A DNA stretch of 64,000 bases from Methanothermus fervidus DSM 2088. Its GTDB lineage: Archaea > Methanobacteriota > Methanobacteria > DSM-2088 > Methanothermaceae. The notes beneath the pieces were generated by a model, which saw only the letters and a list, made by a program, of their open reading frames with translations, had not been told where the DNA came from and ran no database searches. This document shows positions 1-8,177 of this stretch, in pieces; positions within the stretch are counted from its first letter, which is position 1, and each line of letters begins with the position of its first letter. Location: positions 900,001-964,000 of the forward strand of contig CP002278.1 in assembly GCA_000166095.1 (NCBI GenBank). Reading direction: 5' to 3'. The position numbers were made by a program, and so were the translations under genes.

Positions 1-102
1 AGCAAAAATTAATTTAACATTTGTATAATCTGAGACATCTTTGATAGCTCTATGTAAATTCCTACTTACAACAGTGGATATCAATAAGATATTTGGTTTC
101 AT
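1..102 (-). CDS. N-terminal fragment of an unassigned protein, cut by the window edge
   Basis: Only the first 34 codons are present, running off the left edge. The start is ATG at 102-100 on the minus strand, behind a GGAGG at 115-111. The visible peptide begins MKPNILLISTVVSRN, an amino-terminal beta strand followed by a helix as in many Rossmann-like or chelatase-type folds, but this is too little to name a family. It is transcribed divergently from the histone-fold gene at 248. Confidence 0.6.
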   Translation of the reverse strand, partial: MKPNILLISTVVSRNLHRAIKDVSDYTNVKLIFA

Positions 103-247
103 TGCTTTTGCCTCCATATATATATGTGATTTTTAGTTACTAAAATATTACTTAAAATATTTTTTTGTTTAGTCACTTTCTAGGCATTGCAAAGTTTTAA
201 GCATGTGTTTGTGAAAATTTAAAGTATAGATTAATGGAGGAGAAAAA
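103..247. other. divergent intergenic region with promoter-like AT tracts
   Basis: This short spacer separates the cut-off minus-strand gene from the histone-fold gene. It contains TATA-like tracts around 116-124 and 145-165, and the histone ribosome binding site GGAGGAG at about 236-242. I see no RNA gene or clear operator. Confidence 0.4.
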
Positions 248-580
248 ATGGAAGAAAAATTACCATTTGCTAAAGCAGAAGTAGTAAGATTAATGAGAAA
301 ATATTTAGATGACGATAAAATGATAAGAGAACGTGTAAAAATAGAGATGAATAAGTTTTTAGGTGAAATTGTGAAAAATATTTGCAAAGAACTGAATAAA
401 TATCCTTACACAGTTGTAGAACATGACATGTTCAAAGAATGCGTATATCCCTACAGAAATTTAGATAGAATCAATGAAGAAAAAGAAAGAATGATAAAAC
501 ATTTAGAAGCTATAAAATCTGATTGTGATGCATTGATATCTGAAATAAAACGAAGTTTTGATTTGACAAGTAAGCTATAA
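248..580 (+). CDS. histone-fold DNA-binding protein with a C-terminal helical extension
   Basis: The 110-residue product aligns by eye with archaeal histones such as HMfB over residues 3-70: a short helix ([13 protein letters not shown]), a loop, a long central helix (about 25-50), a loop with PYTVVE, and a third helix ending PYRN. Core archaeal histones stop there at 66-69 residues. This one continues for about 40 charged residues (71-110) predicted to be one long helix. That places it among histone variants with C-terminal helices, in which the tail changes the multimer or mediates DNA bridging. It would act on chromosomal DNA. The start is ATG behind GGAGGAG. The 3' end overlaps the convergent ZPR1-like gene by 6 bp. 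Confidence 0.75.
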   Translation: MEEKLPFAKAEVVRLMRKYLDDDKMIRERVKIEMNKFLGEIVKNICKELNKYPYTVVEHDMFKECVYPYRNLDRINEEKERMIKHLEAIKSDCDALISEIKRSFDLTSKL

Positions 581-1132
581 TTCTATAAATCCTGTTTTAA
601 GGTTTTTTATTTCTTCTTCTGTTAATTTTCGTTTAGAAACTTCTGGGTGATCGATAAAACTCTGACCTAAAGGATCCTCTAAAATCATTTTAACCTTTCT
701 TTTACCATTTTTGACCTCTTTTAATTTTTTAGATATTTCTTTTATTTTTACTCTAGTTTTTTTGTCTTTAAATAATATCTTAGAACTTTCAATGACTTCT
801 TCAAATCTATTTAATACACCTTCAATGTTAGATATATATCCTTGAGATTTTGGTCCAGGTTCAACCTTTAATCCTAATTCAGGTATTCTTATAGTTGCTG
901 ATTGAGATTTCACAACCCTTGCATTAAGTGTTTCTAAATGTACATCAATTGAATATCTCATAGGTTCTTTTGATTCAAGACAAAGAATATCACTATCTCT
1001 GTATCCACAATTTTTACAAATAGATGCAAATTCCAAAACTTCTCCGAAATATGGTATTTTTTGTGTTGTAGTTATTACATTTAAGGATCTATTTTGGCAG
1101 AGAGGACAATTAGCTATCATTTTTTGTTGCAA
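575..1132 (-). CDS. ZPR1-related zinc-finger protein
   Basis: This is an archaeal ZPR1-type protein of about 185 residues. An N-terminal four-cysteine zinc finger (CPLC then 27 residues to [10 protein letters not shown]) is followed by the family's beta domain with [19 protein letters not shown] and [10 protein letters not shown]. Eukaryotic ZPR1 binds elongation factor 1A and helps its folding. The archaeal single-repeat role is not established, but a translation-factor link is a reasonable inference. An SD-like GAGGTGGT sits about 7 bases before TTG at 1132, so I prefer that start over GTG 1141 or ATG 1120. All of these overlap the end of the upstream kinase gene, implying translational coupling. 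Confidence 0.8.
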   Translation of the reverse strand: MQQKMIANCPLCQNRSLNVITTTQKIPYFGEVLEFASICKNCGYRDSDILCLESKEPMRYSIDVHLETLNARVVKSQSATIRIPELGLKVEPGPKSQGYISNIEGVLNRFEEVIESSKILFKDKKTRVKIKEISKKLKEVKNGKRKVKMILEDPLGQSFIDHPEVSKRKLTEEEIKNLKTGFIEL

Positions 1133-2087
1133 TTGCACCACCTCTGTATAGTAACCCTTCCTTATCTAGTTCTTCCACAATTTTTTCCAATGTCTCTTCA
1201 TCTGGTGCACATATCTTATGAGTATGTATATTGTTTGACAATCTATAAATTCTTTCCAGGTCCTTCCTACGTTTTGGGTTTTCTTCCAATATTTTGATAA
1301 ATCTTTCTGCATCTTTTGGATCATAAATATCTACTTTACGTCTTAAAGGTTCTGAAAATCCTGGAATTGGGTATGATACATCGACAATACGGCCATCATA
1401 TTTCTCTATTACAATTTCAACAACTTTTTTTAAGTCCTCAACCGGATGTTGTAATACTATTCTTTTACAACATTGTTTTATAAAAGATAAAATACGTTTA
1501 ACTGTAGATTCTAATTCTTCGTTGTTAATAACAGGGACATTGTGTTCTTTTGCCTTTTCAACTAAATAATCATGTATAATGCGGTTTTCTCTAAAATATT
1601 CTAAGTGTTTGCCTCCCCTTTTTATCTCCATTGCTCTCTTTACAAATCTCTCCTTATGTGTTTTCTCATCTGCAGACAAAACAATGAAGTGAACAGAAGC
1701 ATCTTCCTTAAACTTTTCTATGTCTATCATTCCTGGTAATAAATGGACACCTTCAATAATTACATCGTCATGATCATCAATAGCTCTTCTAATAACCTTT
1801 TCTATAGCAGGTATTACAAAGGAAGCATGTTCCTCAAAACCTGCTCTTACCAATGATTCATGATCTTTAAATTTTTCTTTATATCTTAAAATTGTGTAGG
1901 CATCATATGATGATTTATGCAATGCTGGTGCATAATCGTCCCCTATAATACCTCTTACAATTTCTCTAATAAAATCAGTCTCTATTAAATGCTTAATTTC
2001 TAATTTTCTTGCAATTTCAGATGCAACTGTAGATTTACCAACTCCAGATGCGCTGCCAATTAATATAACATATGGTTTTTTCTTCAC
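1110..2087 (-). CDS. 2-phosphoglycerate kinase-like P-loop kinase
   Basis: The protein has a P-loop at residues 11-19 ([10 protein letters not shown]), a kinase core with [11 protein letters not shown] and [10 protein letters not shown], and a C-terminal extension of about 110 residues after the core. This matches archaeal proteins annotated as 2-phosphoglycerate kinase, which makes 2,3-bisphosphoglycerate, the precursor of the thermoprotectant cyclic 2,3-diphosphoglycerate in Methanobacteriales. The N-terminal ATP-cone of some 2-phosphoglycerate kinases is absent here, so the substrate is not certain. I chose GTG at 2087 because AGGTG lies about 7 bases upstream; GTG 2096 is also in frame. 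It follows the roadblock gene closely on the same strand. Confidence 0.6.
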   Translation of the reverse strand: MKKKPYVILIGSASGVGKSTVASEIARKLEIKHLIETDFIREIVRGIIGDDYAPALHKSSYDAYTILRYKEKFKDHESLVRAGFEEHASFVIPAIEKVIRRAIDDHDDVIIEGVHLLPGMIDIEKFKEDASVHFIVLSADEKTHKERFVKRAMEIKRGGKHLEYFRENRIIHDYLVEKAKEHNVPVINNEELESTVKRILSFIKQCCKRIVLQHPVEDLKKVVEIVIEKYDGRIVDVSYPIPGFSEPLRRKVDIYDPKDAERFIKILEENPKRRKDLERIYRLSNNIHTHKICAPDEETLEKIVEELDKEGLLYRGGAIATKNDS

Positions 2088-2100
2088 GACAAACACCTAA

Positions 2101-2448
2101 CTACGATAGGAAATCCTTTATCCTCTCAGCACTCCTTCTCATCTCCAACCTTATTAATCCCAAATTAACATCCTCATCTGTCAAAACGACCAATATTCCT
2201 TCACCAACATCCTTCATAAGCATTTTTCCTCTTGATCCTTCAATCATTACCTGTTCCAAAGGTTCCTGTTTTAATTCTTCAACAGATTCCTTTGCAGCCC
2301 CAAAAATAACTGATGACCTTGCAGCAACAATTTCAGCATCCATATCTGAACCCAATTCACTCTCAATTATCAATCCATCCTTACCAACAACCAACGACCC
2401 ATTAACACCATCTATTCTGGTTAAATCTCTTAACACTCTTGAAATCAT
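2101..2448 (-). CDS. roadblock/LC7 domain protein
   Basis: This 115-residue protein is a single roadblock/LC7 (MglB-like) domain: [20 protein letters not shown], then [14 protein letters not shown] and a beta strand with [20 protein letters not shown]. Such domains dimerise and regulate small GTPases or other NTPases. In methanogens they are common and mostly uncharacterised. It starts at ATG behind AGGAGGTT and lies 13 bp before the P-loop kinase, so the two are probably co-transcribed. A functional pairing with that kinase is speculation. Confidence 0.85.
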   Translation of the reverse strand: MISRVLRDLTRIDGVNGSLVVGKDGLIIESELGSDMDAEIVAARSSVIFGAAKESVEELKQEPLEQVMIEGSRGKMLMKDVGEGILVVLTDEDVNLGLIRLEMRRSAERIKDFLS

Positions 2449-2493
2449 ATAATAACCTCCTAATTAACAAATATACTTAAGAATATTTAATCT

Positions 2494-2739
2494 TTATGAG
2501 TTGAGTTCCCTAACTACATCATCAACATTGTTGAAAGTATAGATAAAAATTAAAAATTCTTCTAAATTTTTAAATTTTACTTCTCTTTGATATTCATGTT
2601 CTTGATATTTTATTTGCAATTTTACATTGTTTTCATCGCTAAAATTTATACATGCCAATATTTTATCCTTCTCGATTTCAAATAAAATTTTATCATTCTT
2701 TATTTTCACATTCCCCGTCTTTGTCTTGAACTTCAACAT
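2494..2739 (-). CDS. small protein of unknown function
   Basis: This is an 81-residue, lysine-rich protein with alternating beta-type segments (TGNVKIKNDKILFEIEKDKI) and an acidic C-terminus. I do not recognise the family. It overlaps the end of the upstream 137-residue gene by 47 bp if ATG 2739 is used. An in-frame GTG near 2712, preceded by GGGG, would shorten the overlap and may be the real start. Its position suggests co-expression with its upstream neighbour. Confidence 0.5.
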   Translation of the reverse strand: MLKFKTKTGNVKIKNDKILFEIEKDKILACINFSDENNVKLQIKYQEHEYQREVKFKNLEEFLIFIYTFNNVDDVVRELNS

Positions 2740-3106
2740 CTTTTTTCACACCTTCAACAGATTTTTTTGATACTATCTCATCATGATAATTTATCCAATC
2801 TCTAATTCTGTCCACAAATCTCTTCCTTTTAAAAATATTAAATATGAAATTTGAGAGCGTTTCATAAAATACATAACCGAATATTCTCCTATTCTCAGAT
2901 TTTAGGTAAGGACCAGCCTCAACAAAAACTTTCCCATCTTTATAAAATCTTATTGTAGTTACCCATTTCCAGCCTCTCTCAGGATCTGAATCTTGCGTAG
3001 TTTTTACTTTAAAAACTAAATACAAAGAATCTTTCATGTGTCTTGCCAATATCATCCTACTTTCATCTATCAATATTTTTTTCTCTGCTTTGATTATTTC
3101 TTCCAT
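2693..3106 (-). CDS. conserved-looking protein of unknown function
   Basis: The 137-residue protein is soluble-looking, with DPERGWKWVTTIRFYKDGKVFVEAGPYL near the middle and a charged C-terminus ending in a run of Asp, Glu and Lys. I cannot assign a family. It is the first gene of a minus-strand pair with the 81-residue protein and is transcribed divergently from the cbiM cobalt-uptake gene. Confidence 0.6.
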   Translation of the reverse strand: MEEIIKAEKKILIDESRMILARHMKDSLYLVFKVKTTQDSDPERGWKWVTTIRFYKDGKVFVEAGPYLKSENRRIFGYVFYETLSNFIFNIFKRKRFVDRIRDWINYHDEIVSKKSVEGVKKDVEVQDKDGECENKE

Positions 3107-3131
3107 GTTACCTTACCTTTTTTCTAATTAA

Positions 3132-3148
3132 CCGAAAAATTTATAACA
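3132..3148 (+). promoter_or_regulatory. BRE/TATA promoter candidate for cbiMNQ
   Basis: The element CCGAAAAATTTATAACA has a good archaeal BRE (CCGAAAA) joined to a TATA box. It lies about 50 bp before the cbiM start, which would put transcription initiation near 3170 and leave a short leader carrying the AGGAGGG site. Confidence 0.5.
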
Positions 3149-3196
3149 CATAATTTTTCAAAGATACTTTGTAAAAAATCAAGGAGGGTATATTAG

Positions 3197-3879
3197 TTGC
3201 ATATAATGGAAGGATATTTACCACCAATCTGGTGTGCTGTATGGTATGCAATAGCTTTACCAGTAGTTGCATATGGTATCTACAGATTGATAAAAATTAC
3301 TGATGAGAATCCAGAGAGTAAACCTTTAATAGCTATGGCAGGAGCATTCATGTTTGTTCTTTCTTCATTAAAAATGCCTTCAGTTACAGGTAGTTGTTCA
3401 CATCCTACAGGAAATGCTCTAGGGCCGTATTGTTTGGACCAGCAATTGCAAGTGTTTTAGCATTTATAACTTTGATATTTCAAGCACTTTTGATGGCACA
3501 TGGTGGTCTTTCAACATTAGGAGCAAACACAGTGTCAATGGGAATTGTTGGTACAGTTGCAGCATGGATTGTTTGGAAAATCTGTGAAAAAGTAAACATA
3601 TCTCACTCAGTAGGTATATTTTTAGCAGCAGTAGCAGGAGATTGGTTAACATATGTGACAACATCAATACAATTGGCCTTAGCATTTCCAATACCAAATG
3701 TTGCTTCAGCAGCATTGAAATTTATGGCAATATATGCTTACACACAGGTGCCTCTAGCAATTGCTGAAGGTTTATTAACAATGGTTGTATTTAGAGAAAT
3801 AATTAAAAAGAGACCAGATATTTTAGAAAACTTGAAAGTTGTTGTAGCCCCAAAAACTACTGAAAGTGAAGGTGAATGA
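3197..3879 (+). pseudogene. cbiM: cobalt ECF transporter substrate-capture subunit CbiM, interrupted by a one-base frameshift
   Basis: CbiM is the membrane component that binds Co2+ in the CbiMNQO importer; the family N-terminus MHIMEG carries the metal ligands and is intact here, starting at TTG behind AGGAGGG. The reading frame runs to SCSHPTGNALG and is then lost at about 3421-3424. Continuing in the +2 frame restores GAVLFGPAIASVL and the rest of CbiM to 3879 (MAHGGLSTLGAN, C-terminal membrane helices). Inserting one G in the GGG at that point gives a normal CbiM of about 227 residues. All other parts look well conserved, so this is either a sequencing error in a G run or a very recent mutation. 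cbiN follows one base after the stop. Confidence 0.85.
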
Positions 3880-3880
3880 G

Positions 3881-4168
3881 ATGGATAGGATCACTATAGT
3901 ATCTTTAATATTGGTTGCAGTAATCTGTGCTATTCCCCTTATCATGTATGCTGGTAAAGGAGAGGAACAAGGATATTTCAAAGGTTCTGATGATGTAGGA
4001 ACCGAAGCAATAGAAAGTACTGGATATAAACCATGGTTACAACCTATTTGGCAGCCACCAAGTGGGGAAATTGAAAGTTTATTATTTGCAGTGCAAGCAG
4101 GGATCGGTGCATTTATCATTGGTTATGTCTTTGGAAGATACATGAAAAGTAAAAGCTCCAAAACCTAA
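3881..4168 (+). CDS. cbiN: cobalt ECF transporter accessory subunit CbiN
   Basis: The 95-residue protein has two membrane helices (about 6-24 and 68-86) flanking an extracytoplasmic loop with GYFKGSDD and YKPWLQPIW, the usual CbiN design. CbiN helps load Co2+ into CbiM and is required for uptake. I chose ATG at 3881, one base after the cbiM stop, behind GAAGGTGA; an in-frame GTG at 3866 overlaps cbiM. That cbiN is intact and coupled to cbiM argues the system is functional. Confidence 0.85.
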   Translation: MDRITIVSLILVAVICAIPLIMYAGKGEEQGYFKGSDDVGTEAIESTGYKPWLQPIWQPPSGEIESLLFAVQAGIGAFIIGYVFGRYMKSKSSKT

Positions 4169-4188
4169 TTTCTTTTTTTAATTTTTTT
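4169..4188 (+). terminator. T-rich stretch between cbiN and cbiQ
   Basis: Two T7 runs sit directly after the cbiN stop. Archaeal RNA polymerase terminates at oligo-T, so this may reduce read-through into cbiQ, although the cbiQ ribosome binding site follows immediately. Confidence 0.3.
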
Positions 4189-4199
4189 GAGGTGGTTAT

Positions 4200-4979
4200 T
4201 TGTTTGAAAATAATCTAGATTATATAGCACATACAAACAAACTTAGGAATGTAAATCCAGAATTAAAAATATTTTTTGCAATTTCAACAATGATTGTGAA
4301 CTTAATCTCAAATTCTATTTTAGTTCCTCTTATTATAGTGGTTATAGTAGGTTATTTGTTAATACGTAAGGCAGGCATATCAAAGAATTTTTATTGTAAA
4401 TTTATGTTTATACCTTTTGTTTTTGCGCTTATAACATTTATATTTATGGCATTTTTCTTTGGAGTGGGTAAACCTTTGTTGAACTTAGGAATTTTTGGAC
4501 TTTCAATTACTGAAGATGGATTAAATAGAGGTTTAACCGTGTTTACAAAAATTATTGGAGGATTTTCTTGTTTAGCATTTCTAGCCATTACTACTCCAAT
4601 TAATGAATTCTTTAAAAGCTTGAAAAAATTTAAAATTCCAGAAATATTTTTAGAAATTACAACCATGATGTATACAAGCATTTTTATTATCATTGAAGAA
4701 GGATTTAGAATGTATTATTCTCAAGAAACAAGGCTTGGTTACAGGGATTTAAAGACAGCATATAAATCTCTTGGAATGTTGGCAGCTAATTTATTTTTAA
4801 GAGCTTGGGAAAGAGGTGAAAAATTATACCTATCTATGGAGTCAAGATGTTACCAAGGTAAAATACCAAGCCTGAAAAAAAATTCATCACCTGACATCAA
4901 ATATTTTATCTTATTAATTTTCTTTGAGGTGTCTCTTTTCTGCACATCATGTGTGTCTCATAAAATTTTTGGTTTATAA
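4200..4979 (+). CDS. cbiQ: cobalt ECF transporter transmembrane coupling subunit CbiQ
   Basis: This 259-residue, multi-spanning protein is the T component that couples ATPase movement to the CbiMN substrate module. It shows the family's cytoplasmic coupling motifs in MYYSQETRLGYRDL and the later ERGEKLYLSMESRCYQG, the two Ala-Arg-Gly-like helices that contact the ATPase. The start is TTG at 4200 behind GAGGTGGT. No ATPase gene (cbiO) follows: the next gene is purE, with its own promoter, so the ATPase must be encoded elsewhere. Confidence 0.85.
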   Translation: MFENNLDYIAHTNKLRNVNPELKIFFAISTMIVNLISNSILVPLIIVVIVGYLLIRKAGISKNFYCKFMFIPFVFALITFIFMAFFFGVGKPLLNLGIFGLSITEDGLNRGLTVFTKIIGGFSCLAFLAITTPINEFFKSLKKFKIPEIFLEITTMMYTSIFIIIEEGFRMYYSQETRLGYRDLKTAYKSLGMLAANLFLRAWERGEKLYLSMESRCYQGKIPSLKKNSSPDIKYFILLIFFEVSLFCTSCVSHKIFGL

Positions 4980-4993
4980 TTTTTCCATGCTAA

Positions 4994-5007
4994 TTTTTAT
5001 ATATATT
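4994..5007 (+). promoter_or_regulatory. TATA box candidate for purE
   Basis: The stretch TTTTTATATATATT lies about 55 bp before the purE start, with A/T-rich BRE-like sequence ahead of it. It would place initiation near 5030 and separates purE transcription from cbiQ. Confidence 0.45.
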
Positions 5008-5054
5008 AAAATTTAACAAATTAGTTTAAAATGTAAAAAATGGAGGGTAATTTT

Positions 5055-6047
5055 GTGAAACCAAAAATTACAATAATTCTTGGTAGTTCATCTGATTATA
5101 AAATTTGTGAAAAGACTATCAACACTCTTGAGAAATTAAAAATTCCTTATGATGTTAAAGTTGCTTCAGCTCATAGAACTCCCCAAAAATTAAAATATCA
5201 AGTGTCAAAAGCTACTGAAGAAGGAACTGAGGTTTTCATTGGTATAGCTGGTTTATCTGCACAGCTTCCAGGAATAATAACATCATACACTCATAAGCCT
5301 GTTATAGCAGTTCCAGTAGATGTAAAGGTTGGAGGATTAGATGCGCTACTCACATCCTCACAAATGCCATTTCCAGAACCGGTTGCTACTGTAGGTATAA
5401 ATAATGGTGTAAATGCAGCCATTTTAGCTGCACAAATATTAGCAGTTCATGACAAAAAGGTAAAAGAAAGATTAATATCAATGAAAAAAGATTTTTATGA
5501 AAAAATTATAAAAAGCGAGGAAGAAATCACTGAAAAAATAAAAGGGAAGTATTATTCTCCGCAGAAAATTGAGACTCCTGAATTTGAAATAACTACTCCA
5601 GATTCAAATTCTGAGATTGATGTATGTGTAATGTCTGGAAGTTATTCAGATATGAACATTGTTAGGAGAGTCACATCAGTGTTAGATAGAGCTGATATAA
5701 ATTATGATTTAAGAATTGTCTTTCCATTTAGAAGGCCAGATAAATTCGAAGAATTAATAAAAAATATGAATACGAAGATTTTCATATCTGTAACTGGTGT
5801 AGCATCACATATAACCGGAATGTTGGCATCTTTAACATTGAGCCCAGTAATTGGCGTGCCATGTACATCTCAGCTACAAGGATTAGATTCTTTATTATCA
5901 ATGGTTAACATGCCTCCAGGAGTTCCAGTTGCAACTGTTGGAATAAATAGAGGTGATAATGCAGCAATGTTGGCATTAGAAATATTAGCTATGAACAATG
6001 AAGAATTAGAAGAAAAAATAAAAAATATAAAATGGAAGAGATCATAA
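5055..6047 (+). CDS. purE: tandem-duplicated PurE (N5-carboxyaminoimidazole ribonucleotide mutase / AIR carboxylase)
   Basis: PurE acts in purine synthesis, forming 4-carboxyaminoimidazole ribonucleotide. The 330-residue protein contains two PurE domains, as in other Methanobacteriales. Domain 1 (about 1-165) has GSSSDY, the catalytic SAHRTP with His40, and GGLDALLTSSQMP. Domain 2 (about 187-330) has SGSYSDMN and QGLDSLLSMVNMP, but its SAHRTP equivalent reads FPFRRP, so the catalytic His is Phe225. Domain 2 is therefore probably structural or regulatory. The real start is GTG at 5055: an ATG at 5040 lies inside the ribosome binding site GGAGGGT. The stop overlaps the next start as TAATG. Confidence 0.92.
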   Translation: MKPKITIILGSSSDYKICEKTINTLEKLKIPYDVKVASAHRTPQKLKYQVSKATEEGTEVFIGIAGLSAQLPGIITSYTHKPVIAVPVDVKVGGLDALLTSSQMPFPEPVATVGINNGVNAAILAAQILAVHDKKVKERLISMKKDFYEKIIKSEEEITEKIKGKYYSPQKIETPEFEITTPDSNSEIDVCVMSGSYSDMNIVRRVTSVLDRADINYDLRIVFPFRRPDKFEELIKNMNTKIFISVTGVASHITGMLASLTLSPVIGVPCTSQLQGLDSLLSMVNMPPGVPVATVGINRGDNAAMLALEILAMNNEELEEKIKNIKWKRS

Positions 6048-7303
6048 TGAGCGATTTAAAAACTTTTATTGAAATTCTTGATGAAAAATATGGTGTGAAG
6101 GAAATAAATAAAGAGGTTTCTACAAAATTTGAGATTGCCAAGATAATTAAAAAATATGAAAATAAAACGTTAATATTTAATAATATTGCTGAATCTGATA
6201 TCCCTATTGTTTCAGGAGTATGTAACACTAGAGAAAAAATTTGTACTGCCTTAAATTGTAAAAATTTATTGAAAAAAACATTGGATGGAATGGATAACCC
6301 AAAACCAATAAAAAAGATTGAAAAATTAGATAAAAAAGAATATACAACAAAAAAAGTTGATTTAAATCTCTTACCTATACTCAGACATTATAAAAAAGAT
6401 GGTGGAAGATACATAACTTCAGGGATAGTAATAGCTAAAGATCCTAATACTGGTATAAGAAATGCCTCAATACATAGAATGATGGTAATTGATAAAAATA
6501 AAGTCGCTATTCGTATTGTACCAAGAGATTTGTATACATATTACAAAGAATCTGAAAAACTTGGGAAAGATTTAGAAGTTGCAGTGGTTATAGGTGTCCA
6601 TCCAGCTGTTCTTTTTGCATCAAGTATTTCAGTTCCAATAAATCAGGATGAATTAGAAATTGCAAACTATTTCCATCAAGGAGAAATGAAACTCTTTAAA
6701 TGTGAAGATGTAGATATAGAAGTACCTAAATCTGAAATAATTCTTGAAGGTAAAATATTGGCAAACAAACGTGCAGAAGAAGGTCCATTTCTTGATATAA
6801 CCGGCACTTATGATCTTGTAAGAAGAGAACCTATACTAAAATTTGAAAAAATGCATATAAGAAAAGATGCTATATATCATGCAATTCTACCAGCAGGATA
6901 TGAACATATGTTACTTCAGGGAATCCCACAAGAAGCAAGAATATATAAAGCTGTTAAAAATACGTTGCCAACAGTGAAAGATGTCAAGCTAACAGAAGGA
7001 GGATGTTGCTGGTTACATGCAGTAATTTCAATAAAAAAAAGAACAGAAGGCGATGCTAAAAATGTCATTATGGCTGCATTATCAGCACACCCTTCTCTCA
7101 AACATGTGGTTGTTACAGATGAAGATATAGATATATCTAATTTAAGAGAAGTTGAATATGCAATAGCAACTAGAGTCAGAGGAGATAGGGATATTTTGAT
7201 AATACCTAATGTTCGTGGATCTTCATTAGATCCTATGGCAAAACCTGACGGTACAACAACAAAAGTAGGCATTGATGCTACAAAGCCCCTCAAAAATGGA
7301 TGA
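6047..7303 (+). CDS. UbiD-family decarboxylase, probably trans-anhydromevalonate 5-phosphate decarboxylase
   Basis: This is a full-length UbiD-family enzyme of about 418 residues, which uses prenylated FMN to decarboxylate. Recognisable stretches include SGIVIAKDPNTG with IHRMM, IVPRDLYTYY, VVIGVHP, EEGPFLDITGTYD and RVRGDRDILIIPNVRGSSLDP. In archaea with the modified mevalonate pathway, this clade makes isopentenyl phosphate from anhydromevalonate phosphate; other substrates cannot be excluded from sequence alone. It begins at ATG in the TAATG overlap with purE, behind GGAAGAG. Its partner phosphomevalonate dehydratase is not in the window. Confidence 0.8.
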   Translation: MSDLKTFIEILDEKYGVKEINKEVSTKFEIAKIIKKYENKTLIFNNIAESDIPIVSGVCNTREKICTALNCKNLLKKTLDGMDNPKPIKKIEKLDKKEYTTKKVDLNLLPILRHYKKDGGRYITSGIVIAKDPNTGIRNASIHRMMVIDKNKVAIRIVPRDLYTYYKESEKLGKDLEVAVVIGVHPAVLFASSISVPINQDELEIANYFHQGEMKLFKCEDVDIEVPKSEIILEGKILANKRAEEGPFLDITGTYDLVRREPILKFEKMHIRKDAIYHAILPAGYEHMLLQGIPQEARIYKAVKNTLPTVKDVKLTEGGCCWLHAVISIKKRTEGDAKNVIMAALSAHPSLKHVVVTDEDIDISNLREVEYAIATRVRGDRDILIIPNVRGSSLDPMAKPDGTTTKVGIDATKPLKNG

Positions 7304-7316
7304 AGGAGGATTCTAA

Positions 7317-8177
7317 ATTAAAATAATACCTTTGGCTTCTGAGAGTTTAGGTGTTAGGAGTCTTTCATTATATATTGAAAATAAAAATGAAAAAATAATT
7401 ATAGATCCCGGGGCTGCTTTAGGACCACGAAGATACTCACTTCCCCCATCAAAAGTAGAATTGAAAGCATTAGATTATAGTAAGAAAAGAATATTGAATT
7501 TTTTAGAAAAATCAGATATCGTTATTATTACACATTATCATTATGATCATTACACTCCAGAAGCTGATTATAGTGGAAAGAGAGTGTTGTTAAAGCATCC
7601 AAAAAGAAATATAAATTTAAATCAGAAAAGAAGAGCATCTAAATTTATAAAAAATTTAGAATTTTATGAATATGCAGATGAAAAAGATATAAATATTGGA
7701 AATACAAGAATAAAGATTTCTCCACCAGTTCCTCATGGTAAAGAAGGAACTAGGCTGGGATTTGTAATAATGTGTTTAATAGAAAATAAAAAAAGGATCT
7801 TATATGCAAGTGATAGTCAAATGTTAAATGAATTGTGTGTTAAATGGACTATTAAACAAATGCCTGATATTGTAGTGACTAGCGGTCCTCCAACCTATTT
7901 AAGACATGTAAAATCAACATGGGAATTAGGTGTAAAAAATATTAACAAAATAATATATGAAACTGATGCAAATTTAATTTTAGATCATCATATTGTCAGA
8001 GATAAAAGATATAAAGAATTTTTTGAAGAAATAGATTGTGAAGTTTTAACATGTGCAAAATATTTAGGCATGGAAGATATACCATTGGAAGCATATAGGG
8101 GTGAATTACATAAAATGGAAAAAGGTAAGAGTGTCAGCATTCCTTTTTCGATTCCTAAGCATTTAGCTAGCTATTAA
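7317..8177 (+). CDS. UPF0282 metallo-beta-lactamase-fold protein
   Basis: The protein carries the metal-binding motif THYHYDHYTP (about residue 70), later HGKEGTRLGF, a metal-bridging Asp in YASDSQ, and DHHIVRD, all typical of the UPF0282 branch of the metallo-beta-lactamase fold. Its substrate is unknown. The first recognisable ATG-like codon (TTG 7332) would cut off the conserved N-terminus. The frame upstream reads KIIPLASESLGVRSLS, the family's usual beginning, from an ATT codon at 7317 placed 6 bases after GGAGG (7306-7310). I therefore propose an ATT start, giving 286 residues. The end overlaps the convergent glycosyltransferase by 11 bp. Confidence 0.8.
   Translation: MKIIPLASESLGVRSLSLYIENKNEKIIIDPGAALGPRRYSLPPSKVELKALDYSKKRILNFLEKSDIVIITHYHYDHYTPEADYSGKRVLLKHPKRNINLNQKRRASKFIKNLEFYEYADEKDINIGNTRIKISPPVPHGKEGTRLGFVIMCLIENKKRILYASDSQMLNELCVKWTIKQMPDIVVTSGPPTYLRHVKSTWELGVKNINKIIYETDANLILDHHIVRDKRYKEFFEEIDCEVLTCAKYLGMEDIPLEAYRGELHKMEKGKSVSIPFSIPKHLASY

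Noticed and set aside
3107-3196. A cobalamin riboswitch before cbiM
   Set aside because: The spacer is only 90 bp and shows a promoter and ribosome binding site but none of the conserved B12-box sequence.
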